Positions 13,461 to 26,990 of a stretch of DNA of 64,000 nucleotides are shown here, in pieces; the first letter of the stretch is position 1; every line of letters begins with the position of its first letter. Source of the DNA: Epichloe hybrida (Eukaryota; Ascomycota; Sordariomycetes; Hypocreales; Clavicipitaceae); NCBI GenBank assembly GCA_019022495.1, contig JAFEKR010000008.1:2232001-2296000 (forward strand). Reading direction: 5' to 3'. Made by a program: the position numbers and the translations under genes. Below the pieces are notes generated by a model that made no database searches, was not told the DNA's origin, and saw nothing but the letters and a program-made list of their open reading frames with translations.

Positions 13461-14095
13461 AAAAGTTAATTATATTATAAATAAACCTTATTATATACTT
13501 AATTTTTATTTATACCTTAAATAAACTATATTATTATTTTATAGCTTTAAATTCCTATAAACTTATATAACTTATAAGCTTTTTAATTTTCTTTACTAAG
13601 AAGAAATAAACTTTTATTTTAAAAAGTATAATATTTATTTATTAACTTTATAAAATTAGATTTTATATTCTATCTTAAATTAATTTACTTTTAATAATAT
13701 AAGCTTTTTAAAGATTTCTTTATTAGTCCTTAATATAATTATTTAGACTTATAATATATTATTTTATATTAAATTTTAAAGTATATATAGGGTATTATAT
13801 AGTAAAATAAATACTTAGGTTAAATAATATAATATTAAATCCTAGAAATTAGATTTATTACTATTTTAAAATTATATAATATAAAACAAAATTTAAGGAA
13901 TTTTATTCTACTCTTAAACCTATATAGTATACCCTACACCCTAATATATAACTAATAATCTAAAACTAAGGAAACTTAAATAATTTATAGTAAATAAACT
14001 AAAAGAGTAATTAAATTAACACTAATATTAACTTAATAAAGAAAAATCCATATAATATTATAAGATCTTAATATACCCCACTTTTATTTTCCCCT
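13461..14095. other. Very AT-rich inner part of hAT-1, no gene
   Basis: Almost pure A/T with scattered stops in all frames. It lies between the 101-bp array and the right subterminal repeats. No transposase motif is visible. Confidence 0.6.
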
Positions 14096-14236
14096 AACAT
14101 TACATTTGTAATGTTTGTAATGTAATGTAATGTAATATGTAATAATTACACATTACATTACATTACATTACATTACATTACACATTACATCCAAACCCCA
14201 AATATTACATTACATTACATTACATTACATGCTCTG
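14096..14236. repeat. Right subterminal TGTAATG/CATTACA array and TIR of hAT-1
   Basis: Arrays of tgtaatg then cattaca in both orientations, ending in acattacatgctctg, where the last eight bases are the inverted repeat of the left end. Confidence 0.82.
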
Positions 14237-17200
14237 TAAATGCTATAGCTAGTGTGCCTAAATGTTAGATAGTAGAATATATGCACTCCCTAGGCTTCGA
14301 AAGTCTTGCCAGAGACCTCTATAAGGTAATTACTATTACGGAATTAAATAAGAGGTTTTCCTAATACCTTTAGTACTAATAAGAAGACCCTCTAGAGGCT
14401 ATGTTTACTAATTATTAGTATAGATAGCAAATATTCCCCTATAGCAGAGGAAGCTATTATAGACAGAGCCCTAGGCTAAGTACTAAGCGCTACTTTATGT
14501 GTGGTAAGAGCGGCTACTAGTTCTCTAATTACTTTACTAAAGAATATTAAAAGGAAAAGGAGTAATAGTAGGCTAGTAAAATATATTATATACCCCCTTT
14601 AGAGAAAAGATTCTAGGTATTCCTTACCTCTTATAAAGGGTAGGATAATAATAAGCCTAATAAAGGCTTAGGTTAGAATTAGGAATTATATCTTTTAGCC
14701 TACATAGAAGCTAAAGATAATAATAATATAGAGGAGCTACTATTAATAGTATACCTAAGTATTATATAATTCTTCTGCTCCGGATTATAAACTAACCACA
14801 ACGCCACTAATGTTAATATCCTTATAACCCTAAATAATCAAGCCTTCTAATACGTATTTCTTAGGTAGGAGCTCTATAAGCCACAAGAGTGCAATAAAGG
14901 CTTAATTTACTATATCTCTAAAGAATACTATTCTAAAGAGGTCTTTAAAGGGATTATGCCTAACACTAGTGCTGTAGGAAAGTTAACTATAGGAGAGGTA
15001 TAAGTAAAGGCTTTATTAAGATTAATACCTTTATTAAAGGTAACCCTATATAAACCCTAAATTATTATATTTAGCGCTAGATTAGTAGTTATAAGAGAAA
15101 TCCTTTATATGCCTATAGAACTTAGAGAGCTTAAGTTCTATATCCTTAATATAGCTACCCCCTTCCTCTTCTTAATTACTAATATAGATAAAATGCAAGT
15201 TAAGATTAATAACCTTACTAATATACTTATTTAAGGTAACAAGACTATACCTATTATGTAATAATAAGGCTATCCTTAGTAGTTACTAGAGGCAAGAGAA
15301 ATAGTTACCTTTTACCTTTTAGAAGGAGATATCTATTAATTATATTATTAACTTAGTTACCCTTTTATTTAATAACTTATAAAGATCCTTTACTAAGCTA
15401 GTTATAAAGTTAAACACTAGGTAATTAAGGAATTAACTAAAGTCTACTACTATTACTAGATATATAGAAAGGCCCCTAGTTAATTTAAGTTTATAATCAA
15501 AGATAACCACAAATTTAACTATAAGATTATTATTAATATTATATAAATTAATTACTAACTAGTACTTTATATTATTAATTTAGTAATATTATTCTAGGTA
15601 GCCTAATTCCTTAATCTAAGGAAGCAAAAAGCTTAAGATATCTAGGATACTATTCGCAAATATTAGATTAACACTTATCTTAGACCTCTAGAATAGATTA
15701 TATATAACACTAGAAATAACTTTACTTCCGCTAAGTTTAAGCACTATGCTTAACTAATATTAATTAAGACTAATAAGATACTAATTAAAGCCTATAATAG
15801 CATTAGAAAGGTTAAGAGATATTATAGACCTCTATGCTAAGCTTATAATATTATTATAGACTTAATTAGGACAGAACTTACACTAGAGTAATGCCTTTAA
15901 ATAGCTATTAAAGTAATTAATAACTCTATAGGCCTAAATAGTATTATCCTAACCCTACTAGTCTTTAGAGGCTACTTATAAATAATAGATAAGTTACTAC
16001 TAAGCATCTCTATTATTTAATATACTAAAGTAATTCATAAAGCTACTAGTAAAGTCTACTACTATCTAACTTTATAGTAAGTTTATAATACCCTTAAAGT
16101 CTAGAATAGCCCTAATATAGCGCTTATATATTAGCTACCCCTATAGGCTAATATATATATATAAAGAGAGAAGGGTAGCTAGTATAGCCCTTATAAGCTA
16201 CTTACTACTAATAAAGAGACTTATATAGTTAATATACCTTATAGCCTAGTAAAGTTTTACTTTATAGTAGTAAAGCCTTACTATAAAAACCTATATATTA
16301 TAGAGGGACTAGAGTAGTAGGAGATAGAGCCTAATAATATAGAGAAAGAAGTAACTATATAACTAACTACTACTACTAAAAGAGATTCCTTAATAAAAGA
16401 AAGTAAAGAGCTATAGGCACTAGCTAAGAGAAAATAAGGGAGACTAAGAAAGGCCCTTATAGTCTAATTTATAAGCATAGAAGAGTCTAAAGAAAAGGCT
16501 TATAAAGCCTAGAAGGCCCTAAAGGGAAGCTATTAAGTTAAAGACTTACTACCTTACTCTAAAGGAATAAAAGTAAGGAAAAGAAAACCTTATAGCCTTA
16601 AGAAGAATATTAGCCTAATTTAGCTTTATATAATTATAAATAAAGATTAGGAGAAGGCCTTTATTTAAGAAGCTATAGCTAGAGGGATACTAAATATAGT
16701 ATTTCTTATAGTAAAGGAAGAGGCTAATTAGAACCTTACTATTTAACTTTACTAAGAAGGGAAGATTATAACCCTAGGAAAACCCTTTAAGTAATTTAAT
16801 TAAGCTAAGATTAACGCTTTATAAGCTTGTAATATATTTAAATTCATTAAGTATAACCTAGCGAAGTATAGAGGTTATAGAATCTTTAATTCTTATATAG
16901 TTAGAGAGATTAAAGGCAAAGGAATAGACTTACTATATAAGAAATCCTGCCTTGTTATGTAAGGCTATAATAATAAAGGAAAGGAATTTATCCTAATATA
17001 ATTGCTAATAATTTAACAAGTAAGCTAATAACTTATTATAGCTATTACTCTATTATTAAGAAAAAGAGGTATTTACCTTTAGATTTATAATATTATATAA
17101 GCCTACACTTAATTATATACGGTGCTAATAAGACTAATTATTATAAGATTACTAAAGTAAATTATATATCTCTTTCTAGAAGGGACTGTAATTAAATTAA

Positions 17201-17640
17201 TTAGACCTCTTTATAGGATTATAAAGGCTAGAACCTACTAGTAGGTAATATACTTCTATTACCATAGGGATAACCTTAATATAATAACCTTAACCTATAA
17301 TCCCTACTTATTAATTATAGCCCTAAATAATAAGAATCTCTTTAGTATTATTAGAATATAAACTAATAATATATTAGGCCTAAGTAATAATAACTTTTTC
17401 TAAAAAGAAGAGAAAGAGCTTTAGAAGGCTAATTTTATAGCTAAAGAAAAGTAATAATTAACCGCTAAGAATCCCCTTATCTTTAACGGTTATATCTTAA
17501 CCTAGAATACTAATAACTTACTAATATTAACCTAGAAAGGCTAGAGTTAGAAGATTAAGAAAGTTAATCCTTAATCCCTAATAGTAAAGTAAAACTATAT
17601 AAAACAATAAGCCTAAGGAAGCTATATTATAACTATATAT

Positions 17641-18408
17641 TCCCTCCTAAGTACGAGGTAAAACTGCTTAGCTTACTACACCCTGACACCCCATTCCTTT
17701 AACTTCTTTTTATCTGCCTTGCAAAGCTTATTGTTAGGCTTGCCCTTATTTTTTAATATCTTCTCCCTCATATTATAGATACTATTAATTATCTTTAGGT
17801 CGGATTTATCTTCCCTTTCCTTTCCTTTGCCTTTCTTCTCTTCTACAATATTATTTAATATTTCAGATAGTGCGGTGTCTTTTTTATCACCTTTGGCCAT
17901 ACTATTATCTGATTAGTTAGTCATCAATTGGTTGATTAGTAGCCCATGACCTACTTGGTGATATAAGGAATTGGATTAGCTGTAATTGAGGATGAGTTGT
18001 GTTTTTTTTTTGGGGTTCAAGTTTGCCTTAGAGCTTTAAAGGACAAGTTGTAAGATAGAAGAGATATAGAGAGATAGAATAAACATAGTCGCAGAGGAAG
18101 AGGGAATCACGTTAATTTATACTGTGAGTAAAACTCGAATGGATTTAAGTTTAACTACGGTCGCGAATTATAACTATATCTTACGTAATCGCAGCCATAA
18201 AGTTTATCGCAAACTTTATATTAACTTTTTAGCCCCTAAATTTATAGCTTAAAGCTTATTCCTTAATATTTTACTTAACACTATAGTGATTATTAAATTT
18301 GGTTGTTACATGTGGCACTAGCTAGGTATTGCTAGTAATTTTTTTGGTTCCTTGAAAATTAGATGCATTGGCCACAGCCAATGACCCCAAAAAAAATTAA
18401 AAATCAAT
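17641..18408. mobile_element. Unclassified ~765-bp insertion inside A-1
   Basis: A-2 and the flanks of A-1 show that the uninterrupted site reads like ataactatatatta. Here that site is duplicated (ataactatatatt at 17629-17641 and again at 18407-18419), giving a direct repeat of up to 13 bp around foreign DNA. The insert starts ccctcctaagtacgagg and ends in an A-rich run (ccccaaaaaaaaattaaaaatca). No matching inverted termini are seen. Near its right end is a hairpin, attggc-caca-gccaat, at about 18367-18382. Base composition is visibly less RIP-altered than the host element. A long direct repeat plus A-rich tail would fit target-primed insertion; a Mutator-like element with lost inverted repeats is another option. 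Confidence 0.7.
17676..17900 (-). CDS. Small lysine-rich protein of unknown function (74 aa) in the insertion
   Basis: An uninterrupted ATG-to-stop frame of 74 codons on the minus strand, within a region where neighbouring frames are full of stops. The product begins MAKGDKKDTALSEILNN and is rich in Lys and Glu, with a basic middle (KKGKGKEREDK) and a basic C-terminal third. No membrane segment, zinc motif or known family is recognised. Upstream on the minus strand lies about 500 bp of insert sequence, including pyrimidine-rich tracts near 18070-18120 that could be promoter-like. The stop lies only about 35 bp from the insert end, so the frame could be a truncated longer gene. It may be a real small gene, the N-terminal DNA-binding part of a lost transposase, or chance. 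Confidence 0.4.
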   Translation of the reverse strand: MAKGDKKDTALSEILNNIVEEKKGKGKEREDKSDLKIINSIYNMREKILKNKGKPNNKLCKADKKKLKEWGVRV

Positions 18409-19288
18409 AACTATATATTAACTAGAAGCTTCCTATGACCTATTAATTATAGCTTAACACTAAGAACTCTCTAGGGAAGATATTATATACCTTAATAAAT
18501 ACCTTAAGTAGCAGATTAAGAATTAATAACGTAGACTATAATATATTCCTTTAGTTCTTAAGGAGGCAAAGCTCTTTATGTTTATAGATAGATTGCTTAC
18601 TAATAATAAGGATCTAAGCTTACAGATCGGATACGTAATTATAATCAGCAATAAGATAATGTAAGATAATAATACCTTTATTATAAAAGGTAACATTATT
18701 ATATATAGCTTAATAAAGAGCAAGAGAGTTACTTATAGCGCGCTTACCTCTAAGTTATATAGTATGGTTTAAGGCGTAAATATTACCTATGCGATTTCCA
18801 TAACTTTACATTAGATCACGGATTGATTAAAGATACCTTAAATTCCTATAATTCTCTATACTAATTCTTTTTTGTTATATAAATATCTTATAAAGCTAGG
18901 AACTATAAAGGAGAAGAGACTAATAATTAATATTATAGCTCTTTGTTAATTATATAAGAGGCATAAGATCTATAAAGTTAGGTGAATTAATAGTAATAAT
19001 AATCTGGCAGATATAATAACAAAAGCATTACTAAATTTATTACTTTCCTCTTTAATTAATTTAAATAAATTAATAATTTATATTAAAGGATAAGTAAAGA
19101 GACCTATAATATTAGGAGACAGGAGCTTAGGTAAGGACTAATGGATTAATTTAATTAACTAATGCTATAATAGCTAATTAGAGCAGCGGATTCCTATTAA
19201 GGAATTTACTTATATATACTTTCCTTTAATTTGCTTTTTATTATGTTTTTAAGCTCTTTAGCTACGAAGGAAAAAGAGAGACTACTAG

Positions 19289-19547
19289 TGTTAATTCCTT
19301 TAGATCTTTAATTATGGCTAAAGACTAGACTAAATTATAGGTCTAGTGCGATGTATGTAATGCGATTAGCTATATTAATTCGCTACCCTCTCTTTTGCCT
19401 TATATACGGGTTTCGCCTACTTTCCTAGCATCTAGACTTTCTCTCTCTTTTTCCTCTTTCATTCCTAGCTAATTTCAATCAACTATTATCGACTTTAATC
19501 ATACGGGATTACCCTTATACCTGCGCAGGACCTTGGTGTAACCAACA
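19289..19547 (+). repeat. 3' LTR of A-1
   Basis: 259 bp, tgttaattcctttag to gtgtaaccaaca, followed by TSD aaagt at 19548-19552. It pairs with the LTR at 3140 across 16.4 kb. Confidence 0.9.
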
Positions 19548-19552
19548 AAAGT

Positions 19553-22500
19553 GTCTTTTTGTAAATTTACATTAAAAAATTTCTAATATACAAGAGCTAA
19601 TAGTAAAACAACTAACTATTAGCTCCTAACATATTTACACCTTAAGCTCTATCTAGGATTATAATAGATATATCTAATACTAACTTATAATAATACAAGA
19701 TTAGCATATATTACTATAGTAGATAATAAGAGACGCGACCTACGTAATTACCTATATAGTAAAGGATAAGGAAAAGGTAAAAAGAGTAAAGGAAAGCTTA
19801 AAGTCTATTTTAATATAAATATATCTAATAGTAAGTTAGAAGATAACAAAAATAAGATACAAGCTAACTAGAATAGGCTAATAAATACGTAATTCTAGCC
19901 TAGAAATTAATAATACTAATAGGATAATAGGAATAGGTAAGGATCCCTAGGATTTTTCTAACCTAGGCTATATTAGTAAAATTAATTTACTAAAGGACAA
20001 AACTAGAGGCCTTAGTAAAATAAAACTTAAGAGAATTAAGGGGAGTAACCTAGTTTTAACTAAAACTAGTAAGAAAAGGCATAAGATTAACTAAAAGAAT
20101 AATATTCTTAAAGCTAAGGACCTTTAGGTACTAGAGGCTAATAGTAACCTAGGTATTATTAATATTAGGAAAAACCGCTTACTAAGGAAAAGGAGTATAC
20201 CTATATTATAGTATATAACGATAATTCTAACGCATAATAGTATAAAACCTATCTCTAGGAATATAGTTACTATATAGCTAAGGAAGGAGAGGTCTCTAAT
20301 AAGGAGAATAATAAATCTAGAATATAGGAGTCTAACTTTATTAAAGTTTACTTTATGGAAAATAGTGGTAAAGAAGCGGATATAGTAATTATTAAAATAG
20401 AAGTAGTTAAATCAAAATAACTTATACCTAGATAAGTAATTGAAGCTATTATAAGACCTTAAGAGGTTAAATATAATAGGAAGAGAGTAAATATATATTT
20501 AAAAATTCCTCTTAAATTCAATAATAAAGGTAAGAATTATTAAATCTACCTTAACACTAGGATAATATTAATATTAGCGGATAAGGCATAGTTGCAGCAA
20601 AATAGGTTAAATGTGAAATAGAGAACATAGGAACTAAAGCTAGTATCTAGAGTGTAATCTTCCTTTTTTATTACTAAAACAGCTATATTTAATTTTGATC
20701 TCCTAGGAGTAGCGTGTGAAACAGAAATCGCTAGATATTTTATAGTTATAGTAAATATAATGCTAAATCTAGGCCCTAAACTACTACTTAGAATAAACTT
20801 TCTTTATAAGTACGGAGTAAAAATCAATTTTATACATCCTAGAGTAGTTTTTAGGTTAGTTTATAATATAATAGTAGAAGTAGAAATATTCTAACTAATA
20901 AGCAAAGTTTTATACTAATAGGTAATTATAGCTTATATAGTAATAATTCCACTAAAGACATAGTTAACTATAGTAGTTAGTTAGAAGGAGGCGTAGGAGA
21001 ACTAAGAGATAAGCGTGTACTATATATAATTATATTTAAAGTTCTTTCCTAATACATTAATCACTAGATCTAGCTAGAAACATATAGTTATGTATAACCT
21101 AATAGATAAAACTATTACTATTAGTAAATATTAGAAGGTTATATAACTAGTGGTGGTAAGTAAGGTTAACGCTAATTATCTAGTTAATAATCCTTTTGCA
21201 TATTATACCTATTTTAGTAAGGATATTATAAAGACTATAGGAGAGAAGAATAAAAAGGAGAATAAGTTAGATAAAGAAAATAATAAGTTTAATCTAAAAA
21301 AGGTTAATATAGGAGTACTATTATATAGAATCTTATGCCTAGAGGAGATCCTATATGTTATTAATTAGTTTGGAGTATAAGTTACTAATATTAACTAGGA
21401 CGTAGTAAGTAAGTTTATTAAATTAACAAATAAATACAACATTTATTAAGATAGAGGTATTATGCCTATGCCTAAGGACTAGAAAATAAGAATTAACCTT
21501 ATTAAGAGATAGTAATATTAAATAAGGCTAATTAGGCCTTACTAATTAGGGGGCTAGGACGCAAGCAAACTTAACGAAGTATATGACAAATTGCATATAA
21601 AGGGTAAGATATTATATTTAGATAAACTAGTAGCTATAGTATGCCTAGTGTTTATAGTGTAGTATAAAACTAGCTAGGAAAAGAAAGGAAAGGTAGTAAT
21701 TAATATAAGGCCACTTAATAACATAGTAATACTAGATATATACCCTTTACTAGACTAAAGTAATATCATAAATAACATATATAGTAAGAAGGTTTTCTTA
21801 CTTTTTAATAGAATAGGGTTTTTCTATTAGTTACTAATTAGGAGGGACTATTAAGCCCGCATAGTAGTTATATTAAATCAAGGCCTTAAGGCGTTAAATG
21901 TAGCACTAATAGGATTTAACCATTCCCTTGCTTTTACCTAAAGGTTTATAAACTAACTTTTCCAAAAGTATAAGCATTTTATTCAAGTTTATATTAATAA
22001 TATTATTATTTTTTTAGATAATATTAAGGATTATTTAAATCATCTTAGCATTATACTTAAGATTCTTAAAGAAAACAGGATAATAATTATAGTAAAGAAA
22101 TCGTTTATTAGCTACCTTACTATCTAGTTACTAGGTTTTATTATTAATAGTAATAGAATTACTAATACTAATAATAGACTTAAAGCATTTTAAAAAATGA
22201 TTTTTCTAAGTAATCTATTAAGCCTTAAAACCTTTATTAGGATAGCTAGATTCCTCCGTAATAGGATCCTATAGTTTAATATATAAATTTAACCATTACA
22301 GGAGCAAAAGACTATACTATTAAGAGAGTTTTATAAAAAGAATAAGAAAATCACTAGTATTTTAAAACTAGTATAAAAATAAAAGATATAATAAAAGATA
22401 TTTTTGCTAATAGAGATAAGAAAAAAGCTTTTAAAGATATTAAAGCATTCCTAAGCAAGAAACAGATGTTATAGCACTATAACCTAAAGAAACTACTTTT

Positions 22501-24312
22501 CCTTAAAATTAATATATATAAGGAAGGATTTAGCTTATATGCTTTCTAATTATAAGATAAATAGGATAGTTAAAGTATCCCTAGGAAAGACATTAAGAAT
22601 AATAGGATTTAGCTAATCTTATTCCTCTCTAGGGTAATATTACGTGCTAAGAAATAGTACGGTTTAATAAAAGTAAAGATAGCTATAATTATATAGAGCG
22701 TTAGGAAACTCCGAAAAATAGTTTAATCTAATAGTGTAATAGTTAATATATTAACTAACCATTCTCTAGCTAAGGGTATTATTAAATATACCTTACTATT
22801 AATAATAGATCTAGATAAGGCTAATCTAAAACTAGTGAAAGTTGCGAATTATTTATCATAATTTAATCTTAAGGTAACGCACGTGCTAGGAACATTAAAT
22901 ATTATTCTAGATGCGCTTTCTAGGCTACTAGTAGAGGTAACCTATAGAGAGGCAGCGTAAAAAAGTTAATATAACGAATTAAAGGTAAGTGCGTATTTCG
23001 CAAGTAAGGAATACATTATAATAGTAATTATAAATAATAAACTTAAGGCTAGAATTATATTAGGATACTAGCTAAACTAAAAATTTAGCTAAATTATCTT
23101 AGCTATAAAAGCCTATTAGAAAAGGTAAGTAGTAAGGAATACTAGAGTTAAACTAAGAATTCCTTTATATAGATAGGATTTACGCGAAGATAGTCTACTA
23201 TACTACTATAGCAGGGATGGATTCTTCTAGCTTTATATTCTAATAACTAAGGTTAAATCTATCTTATATCTAGTATATAATAACTAACACCATTTTGGAA
23301 TTACTAGAATAGTAGTAGAGTTATAATTAGTTTATTTTCTATATATAAGCTAGTAAATTTATAAGTATATTACTTACTATATAGTGTATTAGGAAAACGC
23401 TATTAATTAATTAAAACCGCCTAAGGAGTTACAACTATTATAGTTAAAGCTAATACCTTTTTATATAATTTCACTTAATTTTATAATAGATATACTAGAA
23501 GTGTTAGCTATAAATACTATATAGTAAATAGAGAGGTATACTATATATAATTCACTATACCTAGTGAATTATTTATTTAGTAAGAGAACTTTTCTAATAC
23601 TAGGGCATACTATATATCTAGTAGAAATTTAGGTAGAATTACTTCTTTATGCCTTATATATTATAGACTAGGGATTACTAAGATAAATTATTAGTAATAG
23701 AGACCTAAAGTTTATATCTAATATATAAAGGGAGATATTTAGGTATATAGGAGTTAAACTCCTTATAGGCATAGCATATTACCCTTAGATAAATAGAACC
23801 ACAGAAAGAAAAAATTAGATAGTAATAGTTATAATATAATATTATATAGTAATAGACCTAGATATAATATAGATATCGTTACTACTAGCACTATAGTATT
23901 AGTTAAATAACACTATAGCTACAGGCATAGGGCAGGCTCCTAATAAGCTATTATATAGTTTCCATTTACTAAGTATTATTAATTTACTCTCTCTAAATAA
24001 TGTAACTAATACTAGATCTAACGCAAATAACATCGTGGTACTACGAAAATTATACTAGCATGAGGCCTAATTAGTAATTATAATAGTAGCTACGCTTACT
24101 AAAATTCGATATAATAATCGCTATAAACTAGTCAATATTAACAAAGGAGATATAGTATATTTACAACTACATAAGGGATATGAATTACCTAGTAAACTAA
24201 AGAAGAAATAGTCCCTATAAAGGGCAGGGCTATATAAGGTATTAGAAAAAGTAAATCCCTTAGCATATTAATTAGATTTCCCTCTAAATTCGCATATATA
24301 TCTAGTAGTATT
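19553..24312 (+). mobile_element. Ty3/Gypsy retrotransposon, 5' and central part (Gypsy C), split by element D
   Basis: Forward frames with many RIP-type stops carry a gag-like region (about 19640-20540), a protease-like region (about 20580-20860), reverse transcriptase (about 21680-22200, including VIxIRPLNN, GFFYQLLIR and a VYINNIIIFS segment where the catalytic aspartates of the usual YxDD are Asn), RNase H (about 22440-22920) and integrase (about 23150-24312). RT before integrase is the Gypsy order. The frame runs straight into the D 5' LTR at 24313 and continues at 47393. A short open stretch at 21150-21368 is only a stop-free piece between protease and RT. The 5' LTR was not identified. 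Confidence 0.8.
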
Positions 24313-24619
24313 TGTTAGAACAAAGGTGATATCAATCGCGCGTCGTAGCCGCAATTACCTAGCAAAAGCTTAGGCCGCGCGCACGCCCTACACGTGACCC
24401 ACAACCTAGCGCGTTAATTAGCTAGGAAATGTAAGGATATAAATATTTAATCCCTTTTCCCTTTATATATTATAACTTCTAGCTTTTAACCTCTTTTTTC
24501 CTATAACTTAATTAATTATACTAACAGATAATATAGCCTAAAATAAATAATCAATAATAATACTATTCTTTAGGCTCATAACTATAACACATTAAATTTA
24601 ATACCTTATAAATCTAACA
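24313..24619 (+). repeat. 5' LTR of D
   Basis: 307 bp from tgttagaacaaaggtg to ataaatctaaca. It keeps a GC-rich patch (tcgcgcgtcgtagccgc, ggccgcgcgcacgcc) that is mutated by transitions in the 3' LTR, while the A/T tail is more decayed here. Confidence 0.92.
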
Positions 24620-26723
24620 CTAATTAGTAGTTACCTTTATAGATAACTACATAGTCTTTAAACACCGTAAATTAGTAAGGTTAATTAGAAAAGGTAGCTT
24701 ATCTAATAATAACTTGCCTTATAAAATAGGAGGGCTACGTTTAATAATAAGTTATACTAATAGAAAGGTATAATATAGCTCTTTTCTTACTTTAGTATTA
24801 ATATCTATATCTATATAGATTCTAAAATAATAAAGAAAGGTTTAATACTAGTAGCTAAGCTATCCCCTTATCTTTCTTTATTATATGTTTTATTATATAT
24901 TTAAAGTTAACTGCCTTACCTTATAATCCTTTATATTTAAAACATATTACACTTATTATAATAATACCCCTTATCTCCTTATATTATAAGATTTACTTCC
25001 CTTAATTAGTTAGAATATTAGATATAGCTAGACTATTAGGGACCTCTAGTTAATTTAGAGTCCCTAGTAAGAGTAATAGTTATAATAATACTATAGAAGG
25101 TATTAAAACTAGAGATAGTAATAAATACCTTAATAAAGGGAAAACCCCTATTTACACTAATCTATACCCCTATATCTCTATAAGACTTGAATAATATATT
25201 ATAGAAAAACTACTTTAGTAAATAGGAAGTTCTAAGCATAAAGGGATAATAATACCTAAGGAAATTAGTCTTTATATCCTTATAAAGACTAAATAATATA
25301 GGGAATAAGGGTTATTTAGAAGAACACTATTCTCTAAATTTAGTAATAATTTCTATAGTTAGTTAAGGAATAAGTTTATAGAAGGAAGAGACCTTTCCTA
25401 GAATAGACTTTAAGACTATCTTCTTTATAATAAAGTATATATAACTATTAGAAGAGGCACTAAGATAGTAAATAACCTTAAAGAAGTAGTAAACTAAGAA
25501 GAATTCTAATTTTAGACTCTTAAAGAAATTAAAAAGGCTAGGAAGAAGTATATAGGCTTCTAAAAGAACCTATAAAATAAAGAGTTCTTCTATAATTTAC
25601 TAGATAATAGTAATATTAGAACCTAATAACCTACCCCTTTACCTTGCCTATTAGTATAATTACTATTAAAAGAATTAATAAGCTAGACTTCTCTAGGAAG
25701 GCTAAGTTAATCTCCTTTAGGAAGGCTAAGCTAATCTCCTCTAGGAAGGTTAATTAACCTAGAGTTAAGACTACCTAAGGATACTATTTATAAGTATTTA
25801 TAAGTAACTCCCCTACCTATACCTTTACCTAAGATAAGTTAGTAGTATTACCCTAGAAATACTACTAATAATACCCCTAAGTAAGAGAGTTACTAATAAA
25901 GGTAACCTTTACTACCTAGGGCTAGTAGTGCCCTTATTAGTATAGCTTAGAGAGCTATACTTCCTCCTCCCTAATATAGGGAAAAGAAAGGTTAGAGGGA
26001 ATAATAAGCCCTAAGAGTACTACTTATAAAGCTACTCTCTTACTTCCTAAAGACCTTACTACCTCTTTTATAAATATAAAGGGAAGTATTTAGAGAACCC
26101 CTATAGACTTAGAGACCTTTACTAAAGTAGATTATAAACCTATTAAAGGTATACCCTAAAGAATAACTCTATAGCGCTAATAACTATAATATTCTTAAAT
26201 TAAAGCTTTAAATATTCTATAGGAAGTGTAAATTACTTAATATCTAATCTAAATAAGCTAGTTATGCCTTTAAGATTATACTTTAAGGTAAAGCTTTGTA
26301 ATACTATATAGACTACCTCTTTAAACCTAGTTAACTATAAGACCTCCCTATGCTTATTAGCTATATAAGGGAATAATTTAAGACTAAAGATATATAGTAA
26401 AGATATCTCCTAGAATAGAATAATTCTACCTTATAAGGGATAATAAAAGATAACCTAAGTAAATTAATAATTAATTACTTTAATAATCTTATAGAAAGGC
26501 TAGCTATTTTATAATAAGTAGTACCTAAAGTAAGCTAAAGTAAAAGGGCACTTTAGAATTAACTTATAATAGCCTATAATAATATTCTAGAATATAAAGG
26601 AGTTATTATAGACTTGCTAAAGGGACTATAAGAATTCTATAAATAGATTAGGATAATATTCTAACTAGTAAAGGAAGAGAAGAAAAACCACTACTAGTTC
26701 CTAACTAAAACTATAACCCTAGA

Positions 26724-26990
26724 TGTTAGGAGCACGGAGGCTAGGGAGTCGCGGACAGGACGGTCACATAATAGAGCCCTCGGGTAAGCCTTAGCCTGCG
26801 CGGATAACTAAGTAGCTACTAGATAGCTACATGTATATAGTAGGGTATTTAGATAAGGACTACTTATAAGAGATATAGAAGGTTAGAGTTTAAGACCTTT
26901 ATATACCTACCCCTAAGTAGTAGCTCTCTAGCTATAACTAAGAACCTTAGCCTTTACTTTATTTATATCTCTCTTACTATAGTTATAATA
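26724..26990 (+). repeat. 5' LTR of E
   Basis: Starts tgttaggagcacggagg and ends agttataata. Its first ~100 bp retain CpG-containing sequence (agtcgcggacaggacgg). The terminal CA has decayed to TA here but is kept as gaca in the 3' LTR. Confidence 0.92.

Larger units (their letters stand above)
5473..14236. mobile_element. hAT-like non-autonomous DNA transposon (hAT-1) interrupted by Copia A-2
   Basis: Terminal inverted repeats are short (CAGAGCAT at 5473-5480, ATGCTCTG at 14229-14236). They are flanked by the perfect 8-bp duplication taaatgct (5465-5472 and 14237-14244). An 8-bp TSD with CA(G)-starting short TIRs is typical of the hAT superfamily. Without nested A-2 and its TSD the element is about 2.0 kb and shows no transposase frame. 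Both ends carry dense arrays of TGTAATG/CATTACA (5481-5660 and 14096-14228). The interior holds a ~101-bp tandem array. It sits in the gag region of A-1, which resumes in register after it. Confidence 0.85.
3140..19547 (+). mobile_element. LTR retrotransposon, Ty1/Copia type, family A copy 1 (A-1), interrupted by two insertions
   Basis: LTRs of 267 and 259 bp start with TGTT and end with AACA. The element is flanked by the 5-bp duplication aaagt (3135-3139 and 19548-19552). With the nested elements removed it is about 6.86 kb, close to the 6.75 kb of copy A-2. The body is colinear with A-2: gag about 4280-5472 and 14237-14750 with a CCHC-like knuckle near 14490, protease from about 14770, integrase about 15400-16270, Copia-type reverse transcriptase about 16690-17400, RNase H about 18540-19100. 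Every frame is riddled with stops. Two insertions split it: a hAT-like element at 5473-14236 and an unclassified piece at 17641-18408. Confidence 0.9.

Noticed and set aside
17641..18408. Helitron
   Set aside because: It has a hairpin near one end, but no 5' TC / 3' CTRR ends in the right places and it is flanked by a long direct repeat, which Helitrons do not make.
21150..21368. 72-codon open frame as a gene
   Set aside because: It is colinear with the decayed Gypsy C polyprotein and is only a gap between RIP stops.
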